The position numbers were made by a program, and so were the translations under genes. Positions 30,243-40,169 of a DNA stretch of 64,000 nucleotides are shown piece after piece. Source of the DNA: Altererythrobacter sp. (GTDB taxonomy: Bacteria; Pseudomonadota; Alphaproteobacteria; Sphingomonadales; Sphingomonadaceae). How positions within the stretch are numbered: the stretch's first letter is position 1; every line of letters starts with the position of its first letter. A model generated the notes under the pieces. It was not told where the DNA came from and did no database searches. It saw nothing but the letters and a program-made list of their open reading frames with translations. The stretch spans positions 1 to 64,000 of the forward strand of contig JAPSJS010000007.1 of assembly GCA_031178065.1 (NCBI GenBank). Direction: 5' to 3'.

Positions 30243-31340
30243 TTATCGGCCCAATCGAGCCGGAGAGTAGAGCGCCGGGTCCAACCCCGCCGTCATCTCG
30301 TCCCGGGCCGCGCCGAGCAGCAGCTGTGCGCCGAAGCGGGCAGCGGCGGGAGCGGTCTGAATGCCGAAGCCGCCCTGCCCGGCGAACCAGAAGAACGCCG
30401 GGTCCACCGGATCGAGTCCGTAGACCGGGCGCCGGTCGGGCGCGAAGCTGCGCAAGCCCGCCCACTTGCGCTCGACGGCCTGGACCCGCCAGTCGACGAC
30501 TTGCTGAAGGCGGTCAACCGCTTCGGCGACAGCCAGTTCTTCGGGTGCCGCATCGCAGGGTGCGGACGGCGTCTCGTCCTGCGGACTGAGCCAGAGCCGC
30601 CCATTCTCGGGCCGGAAGTAGAAGCCGCCCTCGATGTCGAGGACCAGCGGCATATCGTCAGGTGGTGGAGGATCCACGCGAAGTTGCACCACCGTGCGCC
30701 GCATCGGGGAGATTCCGGCCGCCGGCACTCCGGCCATTCGGGCAACGCCGTCTGCCCAGGCGCCCGCGGCGTTCACCAGAACGGCAGCTTCGAACTCCGC
30801 ACCCGCTGAGGCGATCGACCATCCGCCGCCGGCACGTTCGAGGCGCTCGACCCGGGCGTTCGTCCGGAGCGTGCCACCCGCCCGGGCAAAGGCAGCGAGA
30901 TAATGTGCGTGCAGCCCCGCCACATCGATATCGGAGCAGGCCGGTTCCCACACACCGCCGGTCCACCCCGGACGGAGGCCGGGGATATGCTCCTCGAGCG
31001 CTTTACGGCCGATCCGCTCGATGTTCGCACCACGGGCGCTGAAGCGCGCAACGAAGGCATCAAGCGCCGCCGTATCGCTGTCGCGCCCCACGTAGACGGC
31101 GCCGCGACGCCTCAGGAATCCGTGGCCGCGCAGGTAGAGGCCGGATGCGAGCGTGAGCGGCACCACCTGCGGACCACCATAGCATTCCTCCCAGAACGCG
31201 GCCGAGCGGCCAGTGGCGTGGTAGCCGGGCCGATCCTCCGCCTCTAGCACCAGCACGTTGGCGTGCGGCGCGAGCTCGGCGCCGAGGCTTGCCCCAGCCA
31301 TGCCCGCACCGACGATCGCAATATCGAACCGTTCCGCCAA
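30243..31340 (-). CDS. FAD-dependent oxidoreductase (DAO family)
   Basis: RFDIAIVGAGMAGASLGAEL dinucleotide fold; probable TTG start at 31340. Confidence 0.87.
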   Translation of the reverse strand: MAERFDIAIVGAGMAGASLGAELAPHANVLVLEAEDRPGYHATGRSAAFWEECYGGPQVVPLTLASGLYLRGHGFLRRRGAVYVGRDSDTAALDAFVARFSARGANIERIGRKALEEHIPGLRPGWTGGVWEPACSDIDVAGLHAHYLAAFARAGGTLRTNARVERLERAGGGWSIASAGAEFEAAVLVNAAGAWADGVARMAGVPAAGISPMRRTVVQLRVDPPPPDDMPLVLDIEGGFYFRPENGRLWLSPQDETPSAPCDAAPEELAVAEAVDRLQQVVDWRVQAVERKWAGLRSFAPDRRPVYGLDPVDPAFFWFAGQGGFGIQTAPAAARFGAQLLLGAARDEMTAGLDPALYSPARLGR

Positions 31341-31347
31341 GCCGGAC

Positions 31348-32319
31348 CTACGCTTTCGGCGGAGCGGTGCGGTCGAGGAATTCGGCAATCGCCTCCATCG
31401 CGCGGTCGCGTACGGCGTCGACCTCGCGTAGAATCTCGTGCCGCGCCTCCTTGCCGAACGCGAGCAGTTCGCCATTCGGCAAGCGGCGCGCCGCTGCTTC
31501 GATCGCGATCATGTCGACCAGCCGGTCGCTGGTGGTCCCGATCAGGAACACGGGCGTGCGGATCGCCTCGAGCGTGCCCGGCGCATAGAGCAGGCGCATC
31601 GACTCGTAGGCACGCTCGACCCAGCCCCAGCTTCCCGGCCCCATGACCAGCTCGGGACGCATTTCCCGCCACCACAGCTCGTCCTGATAACGCTCCGCAT
31701 CGTGGGTGAGCAGGGCCACGCGGGTCGCGGGAACTTCGCCCGGCTTCTCACTCCATTTCCACGCAGGACGCGCGGGATCGCCGAAGCGCAACATCGCCTT
31801 AGCCACCCGCTGCATCCAGCTTACCGGAAGAACGCTGCCGAAGAAGCCCAGCATCGGTGCCGACAGGACTACGGCATCGGGATCGGCGCGCTGTTCCGCC
31901 ACCGTGCGCAGCACCAGATGGCCGCCCATCGAATGACCCATGAGCACGTGAGGGCCAGGCGTCTCCGCCTTCCACCGTGTCCACAGATGGGCGAGATCGT
32001 CCACCCAGCGCGAGAAGTCGTCGACATGGCCAGTGACGGCGTCGGTGCCCAGCCGGCCCGAGCCCGCCTGCCCGCGCCAGTCCGATGCGGTTACGCGCCA
32101 GCCGGCGCGATGCCATTCCTCCAGAGTCTCGAGATATTTCTCGTAGCAGTCGCCCCGCCCCGGAAGGAACAAGATCGAGCCCCGCGGCCGGGCAGCATGG
32201 TCTGGCCAATCGATGCGCCGGATCGCATACTGGTCGGGCGCCATCCAGCGGCTCTCGACCGCGTGCGGTGGGATCGCGCGGCGGTCGATCGCGTCACGGT
32301 TCACATCGGCTTCCTGCAC
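31348..32319 (-). CDS. Alpha/beta hydrolase, lysophospholipase-like
   Basis: LFLPGRGDCYEKY, HVLMGHSMGGHL, EARHEILRE; GTG start. Confidence 0.9.
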   Translation of the reverse strand: MQEADVNRDAIDRRAIPPHAVESRWMAPDQYAIRRIDWPDHAARPRGSILFLPGRGDCYEKYLETLEEWHRAGWRVTASDWRGQAGSGRLGTDAVTGHVDDFSRWVDDLAHLWTRWKAETPGPHVLMGHSMGGHLVLRTVAEQRADPDAVVLSAPMLGFFGSVLPVSWMQRVAKAMLRFGDPARPAWKWSEKPGEVPATRVALLTHDAERYQDELWWREMRPELVMGPGSWGWVERAYESMRLLYAPGTLEAIRTPVFLIGTTSDRLVDMIAIEAAARRLPNGELLAFGKEARHEILREVDAVRDRAMEAIAEFLDRTAPPKA

Positions 32320-32410
32320 CTGGCTAACGCCGCCCTCCTGCGGATGGTTACTCTTTGGTAAGCCATCTTGTGTAGCACCGGCGCCTGACGGGGGACCATG
32401 GGGGGTTTCG

Positions 32411-32902
32411 ATGCCGGACGGCTATTTCCACTACGGGCTGCTCGTAGCCTTGGCAATCGCGCTGGTTATTGCGGCGTTTACCGATCTTCGCAGACGGCAG
32501 ATCGACAACTGGCTGACCGGCGCGATCGCGCTCGGTGCACCGCTGTTCTGGTGGGCCAGCGAGATTTCACTGTGGCCGGGGGCGGCGATCCAGCTCGGCG
32601 TGGCGCTCGCCGCCTTCGCGGTGCTCGCCGGCCTCTTCGCGCTGCGCATGATGGGCGGCGGCGACGTGAAGCTGCTGACCGCTCTGGCCCTGTGGATAGA
32701 GCCCGGCCTGTTCCTGCAACTGCTGATTGTCATGGCGCTGGCAGGCGGGGTCCTGACCATCGTGCTCGGCGCCTGGCATGTCCTGCGGCGCCAGCGTGAC
32801 CGGCTCGCAATCCCCTATGGCGTGGCGATCTCCGCCGGCGGCCTCTGGGTCTTGGGCATTCACTACCTCCCGGCAGCCGCAACCGCTGCCAATTTGGGGT
32901 GA
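32411..32902 (+). CDS. cpaA: Prepilin peptidase (A24 family), CpaA-like
   Basis: AAFTDLRRRQIDNWLT and MMGGGDVKLLTALAL; upstream of cpaB. Confidence 0.92.
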   Translation: MPDGYFHYGLLVALAIALVIAAFTDLRRRQIDNWLTGAIALGAPLFWWASEISLWPGAAIQLGVALAAFAVLAGLFALRMMGGGDVKLLTALALWIEPGLFLQLLIVMALAGGVLTIVLGAWHVLRRQRDRLAIPYGVAISAGGLWVLGIHYLPAAATAANLG

Positions 32903-32986
32903 ACTCCATTTTAACCAGTTCGATTCTAGGACGAAATCTGGACTCGCCCGCAATCTGCCGGGCATGACGAGGGGGCTTCAAAAGCC

Positions 32987-34003
32987 ATGGACAGGAAGAA
33001 GCTGGTTCTGCTGCTCGGCGCGCTGGTCATTGCGATCGGCACGGCGCTGGCGGCCCGCAGCATGTTTGCCGGGGCCGCCGCGCCCCAGGCCGAAGCCGCA
33101 CCGCCGGTGCCCCAGGGACCGCGCGTGCTGGTCGCCCAGCGAGGCCTGCCGGCCGGCACGATCATTACCGCCGACGCGCTCGCCTTCCAGACGTGGCCCG
33201 AGGATCTCGTCCAGGATGCCTATTTCCTTGATGGTGAGGCCGACGTCTCCAAGCTGCTCGGCACAGTCGTGCGCCTGCCGATCACTGCGGGTGAACCGGT
33301 GACTCAGGGCTCGCTTGTGAAGCCCGGCGACAGCGGCTTCCTCGCCGCCGCGCTCGGCCCCGGCATGCGCGCCGTCACGGTGCCCGTGTCGGCGCAGACC
33401 GGCGTTGCCGGTTTCGTTTTCCCGGGCGACCGCATCGACCTCGTGCTGACGCAGACGGTGAAAGGGGACGAGGGCGAGTCGCTCAAGGCATCTGAGACGA
33501 TCCTGCGCAATCTGCGCGTACTTGCGACCGACCAGTCGACCACGCAGGAGATCGTCGACGGCCAGACAGTGGTCCGCGCGTTCCGCACGGTGACGATCGA
33601 GGTTACGCCGAAGATCGCCGAGAAGGTCGCCGTGGCGCAGACCATCGGCACGCTGAGCCTCTCGCTACGCTCGATCGCCGACAACCAGTCCGAGCTCGAG
33701 CGTGCGGTCGCGGCAGGCGAAATCAAGATTCCCGACGATGCGACGCCGGAGGAAGAGGAAAAGCTGCTGCGCCAGGCGATGGCTCGCCCCATCGACCAGA
33801 GCTCGTCCTACGTCACCGGGGGCGACGTCTCGCGTTTCCAGCGTTCCTCGATGCCCGCGGCGCGCCCGGCGATGTCCGGCCCCGCTTCGATGGACATGCC
33901 CCGGTCGGGCCCCGAGGGCGAAGCCGCCCCGGTCCGCAGTGGCCCGAGCGTGCGCGTCACCCGCGGCAAGACGACGGTCGAAGTTCCGGTCGGGAAGAAC
34001 TGA
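32987..34003 (+). CDS. cpaB: Flp pilus assembly protein CpaB (SAF domain)
   Basis: VLVAQRGLPAGTIITADAL; GFVFPGDRIDLVLTQ. Confidence 0.94.
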   Translation: MDRKKLVLLLGALVIAIGTALAARSMFAGAAAPQAEAAPPVPQGPRVLVAQRGLPAGTIITADALAFQTWPEDLVQDAYFLDGEADVSKLLGTVVRLPITAGEPVTQGSLVKPGDSGFLAAALGPGMRAVTVPVSAQTGVAGFVFPGDRIDLVLTQTVKGDEGESLKASETILRNLRVLATDQSTTQEIVDGQTVVRAFRTVTIEVTPKIAEKVAVAQTIGTLSLSLRSIADNQSELERAVAAGEIKIPDDATPEEEEKLLRQAMARPIDQSSSYVTGGDVSRFQRSSMPAARPAMSGPASMDMPRSGPEGEAAPVRSGPSVRVTRGKTTVEVPVGKN

Positions 34004-34004
34004 C

Positions 34005-35597
34005 ATGCGCCGCATCCACGCATTTTCCGCCTGCCGCAGCCGCGGCGTGCAATCGAGGGGCAAGATGATGAAACGCCGCCTTATCGCAACCGCGCTGTTT
34101 GCCGGTGTCGCGCTGGCCCCGATCGGGAGCCTGCCCGCGAACGTCGCCACTGCGCAGACCATTTCCACGCCCGCACAGAGCATCGTGCTCTCGATCGGCC
34201 GCGGCGAACTGATCAACGTGCCGGGCTCCATGGCCGACGTCTTCATCGCCAACGAGGCGATCGCCGACGTTCAGGTGAAGTCGCAGCGCCAGCTCTTCGT
34301 GTTCGGCAAGTCGGGCGGCGAGACCACGATCTACGCCAGCAACGCCGCGGGCGACATCATCTGGTCGGCCAACGTTCGCGTCGGATCGAACATCGACAGC
34401 ATTCCCCAGATGCTCGCGCTCGCCATGCCCGAGGCGGAGATTTCCGTCGCGACGATGGGCACCAACACCGTGCTGCTGACGGGCACTGTCGCCGCGCCGG
34501 AAGACGCTGCCGAGGCCGAGCGCCTCGTCCAGGCTTTCATCGGCGAAGAAACCAACGTGATCAGCCGCCTCAAGATGGCGACGCCGCTGCAGGTCAACCT
34601 GCAGGTTCGCTTTGCCGAGGTAAGCCGTTCGCTGGTTCGCGCAATCGGTGCCAACCTGGCCAGCTTCGATGGCACCAACGGCTTCAAGTTCGGTGTGACG
34701 ACCGGCCGCTCACCCTTCCCTCAGTATGCGCCCGGGGGCGGTGTATTCACGGGAGTGACGGAGGCCACGGAGGGCTCGTCCGTCGTGACCGGCATGGAAG
34801 GCGGCACGACGCTCGCGGGCTTCGGCCGCTTCCTCGGCCTCGATCTTGCTGGCGCTCTCGATCTCGCCGAACGGAACGGCCTGCTGACCACGCTGTCGCA
34901 GCCAAATCTCACCGCGCTTTCGGGGGAGACGGCAGAGTTCCTCGCCGGCGGAGAGTTTCCCATTCCGATCAGCCAAGGTCTCGGCACCACGGCGATCGAA
35001 TACCGCAAGTTCGGCGTCAGCCTCGCCTATACACCGGTCGTGCTGGCGAACGGGCGCATCTCGATCCGTGTGCGACCCGAAGTCTCCGAGCTGTCGAGCC
35101 AGGGCGCAGTGATGATGGACAATTTCCAGATTCCCGCGCTCACCATTCGGCGTGCCGAGACCACCGTTGAGTTGGGCTCGGGCCAGAGCTTCATGATCGC
35201 CGGCCTGATGAGCAACAGCGCGCAGAATTCGATCGACAAGGCCCCCGGCCTTGGCGACGTGCCGATCCTCGGCAACTTGTTCCGTTCGCGCCAATTCCGC
35301 AAAGGCGAAACCGAGTTGGTGATTGTTGTCACGCCCTATCTGGTGAACCCGGTCGACGCGAACGACATCAAGCTGCCGACCGACGGCTTCCACGCCTCGA
35401 ACGAAATCGAGCAGTTGCTGGGCTACCAGGAGAACGCCGGCGTAAGCGGTGAGGCCCGTCCGGCCCCAAGCGCGGTCGAGCGCGAGGCGCCGGAGCCGGA
35501 TATCTCGCGGATCGATCCGCAGGCCGTGCTGCCGGAATCCGGCAGTCGCCCGGAGCGCCGCGCAGACAGCGCCGCCCCCGGCTTCAGCCTGAAGTGA
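34005..35597 (+). CDS. cpaC: Type II/III secretin, CpaC
   Basis: Secretin domain (VQVNLQVRFAEVSRSLVRAIG-like; TTVELGSGQSFMIAGL; LGDVPILGNLFRS). Confidence 0.95.
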   Translation: MRRIHAFSACRSRGVQSRGKMMKRRLIATALFAGVALAPIGSLPANVATAQTISTPAQSIVLSIGRGELINVPGSMADVFIANEAIADVQVKSQRQLFVFGKSGGETTIYASNAAGDIIWSANVRVGSNIDSIPQMLALAMPEAEISVATMGTNTVLLTGTVAAPEDAAEAERLVQAFIGEETNVISRLKMATPLQVNLQVRFAEVSRSLVRAIGANLASFDGTNGFKFGVTTGRSPFPQYAPGGGVFTGVTEATEGSSVVTGMEGGTTLAGFGRFLGLDLAGALDLAERNGLLTTLSQPNLTALSGETAEFLAGGEFPIPISQGLGTTAIEYRKFGVSLAYTPVVLANGRISIRVRPEVSELSSQGAVMMDNFQIPALTIRRAETTVELGSGQSFMIAGLMSNSAQNSIDKAPGLGDVPILGNLFRSRQFRKGETELVIVVTPYLVNPVDANDIKLPTDGFHASNEIEQLLGYQENAGVSGEARPAPSAVEREAPEPDISRIDPQAVLPESGSRPERRADSAAPGFSLK

Positions 35598-36262
35598 GAA
35601 AGGTGATCACGATGCCCAAGGCTATCAATCGCAAACTGGCGGGTGCGATCGCCCTCTCGCTCGGCCTGTCGCTCGCGGCGTGCGGCGGAATGCCGGAGAA
35701 TCGCAGTCTCTATTCGACGAAGCAGCCGGTGGTCGAAAGGACCAACTACGTGCTCGACGTTCAGGCGGACGCTGGCGGCTTGCCGATCTCGGAACAGCAG
35801 CGCCTTGCCGAATGGTTCGACGTGATGGGCCTTCGCTACGGCGACCGGGTCGCGATCGACGATCCGGTCGGCAGCGGCGCGACCCGCGACGCCGTCGCTA
35901 AGCTCGCCGCACGCCATGGCATCCTGCTCAGCGAAGGTGCACCGGTGACTGCCGGCTATGTCGAACCCGGCGACGCTCGCATCGTCATCACCCGCTCGAG
36001 CGCCCATGTCGCGGGTTGCCCCGACTGGTCGGCCAAGTCGGACATGAACTACACCAACGCGACCTCGCCCAACTACGGTTGCGCCGTGAACAGCAACATG
36101 GCCGCGATGATCGCCAATCCCGAAGACCTGATCACCGGTCAGAAGGGCACCGGCGAGACCGTCGTCATGAGCTCGAGCAAGGCCATCAACAGCTACCGCG
36201 AACAGGCACCGACGGGCGAAGGCGGCCTGACGGCGTCGAGCACCGGTGCCGGAGGAAACTGA
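35594..36262 (+). CDS. cpaD: CpaD family pilus lipoprotein
   Basis: Lipobox LAAC; GCPDWS, NYGCAVNSNMAAMIANPEDL. Confidence 0.93.
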   Translation: MRKVITMPKAINRKLAGAIALSLGLSLAACGGMPENRSLYSTKQPVVERTNYVLDVQADAGGLPISEQQRLAEWFDVMGLRYGDRVAIDDPVGSGATRDAVAKLAARHGILLSEGAPVTAGYVEPGDARIVITRSSAHVAGCPDWSAKSDMNYTNATSPNYGCAVNSNMAAMIANPEDLITGQKGTGETVVMSSSKAINSYREQAPTGEGGLTASSTGAGGN

Positions 36263-36264
36263 AC

Positions 36265-37539
36265 ATGAACGCCCCTTGGAAAGCCGGCGGAAACCGCGAC
36301 CCGTTCGCTGCCTTCATCTGCGACGAGGCTGCGCTGGACGTGCTCCGGCCGGTGGTCGTCGAAATGGGTTGGCAGCCGGAGAAATGCGCCAAGGGCGGCC
36401 TTCGCAACGCCGTGCAGTCGCTCTCGGTCACCGCGAGCCCGAACATCCTGCTGGTCGATCTGTCCGAAAGCGGCGACCCGCTGAACGACATCAACGCGCT
36501 GGCCGAGGTCTGCGAACCGGGTACGGTCGTCATCGCGATCGGCCAGGTCAACGACGTGCGGCTCTATCGCGATCTTCTGGCGAGCGGCATTCATGACTAC
36601 CTGCTCAAGCCCCTGTCTGCCGGACAGCTGCGCGATGCGTTCAATCATGCGCAGGCGGTGTTCGCCGCGCCGCGGGCGAGTGATCCCGAAACGGCCAAGC
36701 GGCACATCTCGACCGCCGTTGTGGGCACCCGCGGCGGCGTGGGCGCATCGACGCTGGCGACCTCGCTCGCCTGGCTGTTCAGCACCGATCACAAGCTGCC
36801 GACCGCGCTGCTCGATCTCGACGTGCATTTCGGCACCGGTGCCCTGGCGCTCGATCTCGAGCCCGGCCGCGGCCTGACCGACGCGATCGACAACCCGAGC
36901 CGTATCGACGGCCTGTTCATCGAGCGCGCGATGATCCGCGCGAACGACAATCTCGCGATCCTCTCCGCCGAAGCGCCGATCAGCGCGCCGCTGATGACCG
37001 ATGGGTCCGCCTTCGTCCAACTGGAGGAGGAGTTCCGGCAGGCATTCGAGATGACGGTGATCGATCTGCCGCGCAACATGCTGATCAACTTCCCCCATCT
37101 GCTGGCGGAAGTGAACGTCGTGGTCCTCGCCACCGAGATGACGCTCGCCTCGGCGCGCGATACTATCCGCATCCTCTCGTGGCTGAAGGCCAATGCCGCG
37201 CATGCGCAGCCGATCGTGGTGGCGAACAAGGTGCAGACCGCGATCGCCGAAATCGGCAAGGCCGACTTCGAAGCATCGATCGAGCGCCAGATCGACTTCA
37301 CCGTGCCCTACGATGTGAAGACTGCGGCCAATGCCGCCAAGCTGGGGCAGACGTTCGTCGACGCCAGCCCGGCCAGCAAGGCCGCCGCAGCCATACGGCA
37401 GGTGGCCGATCGCGTGCTCGGCGCCAGCGACGAAGGGCTGGACGACGGCGCGTCGGAGAAGAAGTCGCTGCTCGGCAGCTTCGATTTCAAATCGCTGCTG
37501 GTGAAGAAGGACAGGAAGGTCGCGGCCGCGGTAGATTGA
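36265..37539 (+). CDS. cpaE: CpaE-like pilus assembly ATPase (receiver-like plus MinD/ParA)
   Basis: VVGTRGGVGASTLATSLAWLF deviant Walker A; DVRLYRDLLASGIHDYLLKPL. Confidence 0.93.
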   Translation: MNAPWKAGGNRDPFAAFICDEAALDVLRPVVVEMGWQPEKCAKGGLRNAVQSLSVTASPNILLVDLSESGDPLNDINALAEVCEPGTVVIAIGQVNDVRLYRDLLASGIHDYLLKPLSAGQLRDAFNHAQAVFAAPRASDPETAKRHISTAVVGTRGGVGASTLATSLAWLFSTDHKLPTALLDLDVHFGTGALALDLEPGRGLTDAIDNPSRIDGLFIERAMIRANDNLAILSAEAPISAPLMTDGSAFVQLEEEFRQAFEMTVIDLPRNMLINFPHLLAEVNVVVLATEMTLASARDTIRILSWLKANAAHAQPIVVANKVQTAIAEIGKADFEASIERQIDFTVPYDVKTAANAAKLGQTFVDASPASKAAAAIRQVADRVLGASDEGLDDGASEKKSLLGSFDFKSLLVKKDRKVAAAVD

Positions 37540-37602
37540 CCGTGCGTGACCTCGCCGCGGCGCCACAGCCGCGACGCGAGCCAGGAAGGGCAGGACACGA
37601 GC

Positions 37603-38574
37603 ATGAACATCATCCAGCTCCTGCTGGTCGGTTGTGGGCTGATGAGCCTTATGGTCATCGGCTACATGCTGCTGGCCGGGCCTTCGGCCGCCAAGGAGGC
37701 GCAGCGGCGCATGGAGGCGCTACGCTACCGCCATTCCGAGAGCACCGACACCAAGGTTGAATCGCAGCTCAAGAAAGCCATCGCGGCGCGCAAGCCCAGG
37801 ATGCACAAGGTTGCAGGGTCGGAATCGCGAACGGAAGCGCTCGCGCTCAGGCTCGACCGGACCGGCAAGAACTGGACCGTCACGCAGTACGTCTACGCGT
37901 CGCTCGGCATCGCGCTCGCCATCGCGGTGATCGTGTACCTGCGTTCGGGCGCAGCGGCGCTTTCGCTCGGCATCGGCCTGCTGCTCGGTGCGGGAATCCC
38001 GCATATCGTCGTCGGTCACTCCATCAAGAAGCGGACCAACGCCTTCAACGCGCGGTTTCCCGACGCGATCGAACTGCTGGTGCGCGGCCTGCGATCGGGT
38101 CTGCCGGTCACGGAAACGCTGCAGGTGGTGGCGCAGGAAGTTCCCGGCCCCGTCGGGATCGAATTCAAGGGCGTGGTCGAGCGGATCAAGATCGGCCGCT
38201 CGATGGAAGAGGCCCTGCAGGACACCGCCGACCGGCTCGGCATTCCGGAGTTCAACTTCTTCTGCATCGCACTGGCGATCCAGCGGGAAACCGGCGGCAA
38301 CCTCGCCGAAACGCTGGGCAACCTTGCCGACGTGCTGCGCAAGCGCGCGCAGATGAAGCTGAAGATCCGCGCGATGAGCTCGGAATCCAAGGCCTCGGCC
38401 TACATCGTCGGCGCGCTGCCGTTCATCGTCTTCGCCATGATCTGGTGGATCAACCCCGGCTACATCGGCGGCTTTTTCGAGGACGACCGGCTGATCGTCA
38501 CCGGCCTCGGCGGACTGGTATGGATGTCGATCGGCGGCTTCATCATGGCCAAGATGGTCAGCTTCGAGATCTGA
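37603..38574 (+). CDS. tadB: Type II secretion system F family protein, TadB
   Basis: NAFNARFPDAIELLVRGLRSGLPVTETL; GNLAETLGNLADVLRKRAQMKLKIRAMSSE. Confidence 0.93.
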   Translation: MNIIQLLLVGCGLMSLMVIGYMLLAGPSAAKEAQRRMEALRYRHSESTDTKVESQLKKAIAARKPRMHKVAGSESRTEALALRLDRTGKNWTVTQYVYASLGIALAIAVIVYLRSGAAALSLGIGLLLGAGIPHIVVGHSIKKRTNAFNARFPDAIELLVRGLRSGLPVTETLQVVAQEVPGPVGIEFKGVVERIKIGRSMEEALQDTADRLGIPEFNFFCIALAIQRETGGNLAETLGNLADVLRKRAQMKLKIRAMSSESKASAYIVGALPFIVFAMIWWINPGYIGGFFEDDRLIVTGLGGLVWMSIGGFIMAKMVSFEI

Positions 38575-38587
38575 GCGAGGACAGGAC

Positions 38588-39595
38588 ATGCCCGACACGC
38601 CCGCCGGCCCAACTCTCCTCGGTTTCGACGTCATTCTCGTCGGCTCGATCCTCGCCGGGATCGCCGCGCTCGCCGTGCTGCTAGCCATCTACGCCGCTCT
38701 CACGGTCAAGGATCCGATGGCGCGCCGCGTAAAGGCGCTCAACGCCCGACGCGACGAGTTGAAGGCCGGCATCGTCAAGGCCAATGCGCGCAAGCGCCAG
38801 AGCCTCCTCCACAAGACCGAGGGGACCGAGAAACTCAAGGATACGCTGGCCGGGATGAAGGTCCTCCAGCAAAGCCAGATCGAGGTCATCCAGCAGCAGC
38901 TCGCCCACGCCGGCTACCGCAACAAGGAACTGGCGGTCTACGTCATCGCGGGCCGCATCCTGCTGCCGCTGCTGCTCGGCGGGCTCGGCATCACACTGAT
39001 CTACGTAATCGACTACTTCCCCGACTGGGGCGTGATGAAGCGCACCGGCGCCATGGGCGTGCTCCTGTTCGCGGGCTACAAGGCACCGGAGATTTTCCTC
39101 AAGAACAAGGCGACCAAGCGGACGGACGCGATCCGTAAAGGCCTCCCCGACGCGCTCGATCTGCTGGTGATCTGCGCCGAGGCGGGCCTGACGGTGGATG
39201 CCGCCTTCAACCGGGTCGCCAAGGAACTGGGCCGCGCCTACCCTGAGCTCGGCGACGAGTTCGCGCTGACTGCGATCGAGCTTTCGTTCCTCACCGAACG
39301 CAAGATGGCGTTCGACAATCTCGCTTACCGCGTGGATCTGGAATCGGTGCGCGGCGTGGTGACGACGATGGTGCAGACCGAACGATACGGCACTCCGCTC
39401 GCATCGGCGCTGCGCGTGCTCTCGGCCGAATTCCGCAACGAGCGCATGATGCGCGCGGAGGAGAAAGCCGCGCGCCTGCCCGCGATCATGACCGTGCCGC
39501 TGATCCTGTTCATCCTGCCGGTGCTGTTCATCGTGATCCTGGGCCCTGCGGCTTGCTCGATCAGCGATGCCTTCGCAACCAACCCCGGACAGTAA
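38588..39595 (+). CDS. tadC: Type II secretion system F family protein, TadC
   Basis: IRKGLPDALDLLVICAEAGLTVDAAFNRVAKEL; RAEEKAARLPAIMTVPLILFILPVLF. Confidence 0.94.
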   Translation: MPDTPAGPTLLGFDVILVGSILAGIAALAVLLAIYAALTVKDPMARRVKALNARRDELKAGIVKANARKRQSLLHKTEGTEKLKDTLAGMKVLQQSQIEVIQQQLAHAGYRNKELAVYVIAGRILLPLLLGGLGITLIYVIDYFPDWGVMKRTGAMGVLLFAGYKAPEIFLKNKATKRTDAIRKGLPDALDLLVICAEAGLTVDAAFNRVAKELGRAYPELGDEFALTAIELSFLTERKMAFDNLAYRVDLESVRGVVTTMVQTERYGTPLASALRVLSAEFRNERMMRAEEKAARLPAIMTVPLILFILPVLFIVILGPAACSISDAFATNPGQ

Positions 39596-39629
39596 ACGGA
39601 TCGCCCGACACCCGGTCGGCAGAGGGGCG

Positions 39630-40109
39630 TTAGAGGTTTTCGCTCGCCGGATCGAGGGCGCCCGCCTGTTCGCGCACGCGAGTGAGGAGCCGGACGAACG
39701 TCTCGCGCTCGACCGCTGAGAACGAAGCGAAAAGCTGCTGCTCCATCTGCAGGGCCAGGGGCATGATCCGGTCGTAGATCGAGCGACCCTGTGCGGTGAG
39801 TTCGAGATGGTGCGAGCGGCCGTCGGTGGCGTTGGGTTCGCGTTCCACGAACCCGCGCTCAGCCAGCGTGCGGCACGCGCGGTTGACGGCGACCTTGTCC
39901 ATGAGCGTGCGCTCCGTCAGCTCGCGCTGCGTCGCCGGCCCCGTGTCCCCGAGCACAGCCATGATCCGCCATTCGGGGATCTTGAGATCGAACCGGTCGC
40001 GGTAGATCTCCGCAATGCGGTTGCTGACCGCGTTCGACGCGATGGAGAGCTGATAGGGCAGGAAACGGTCGAGCTGGAGCCGGCCGGGGCGATCGTCGGG
40101 TTCGGTCAT
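39630..40109 (-). CDS. MarR family transcriptional regulator
   Basis: winged-HTH (VLGDTGPATQRELTERTLMDKVAVNRACRTLAERGFVEREPNATDGRSHHLELT). Confidence 0.92.
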   Translation of the reverse strand: MTEPDDRPGRLQLDRFLPYQLSIASNAVSNRIAEIYRDRFDLKIPEWRIMAVLGDTGPATQRELTERTLMDKVAVNRACRTLAERGFVEREPNATDGRSHHLELTAQGRSIYDRIMPLALQMEQQLFASFSAVERETFVRLLTRVREQAGALDPASENL

Positions 40110-40169
40110 GGAACTCGTTTCTAGTGCAACCGCCTGCGTTGACAACCGGGCCCGGGTGCTTGCCTGCGG

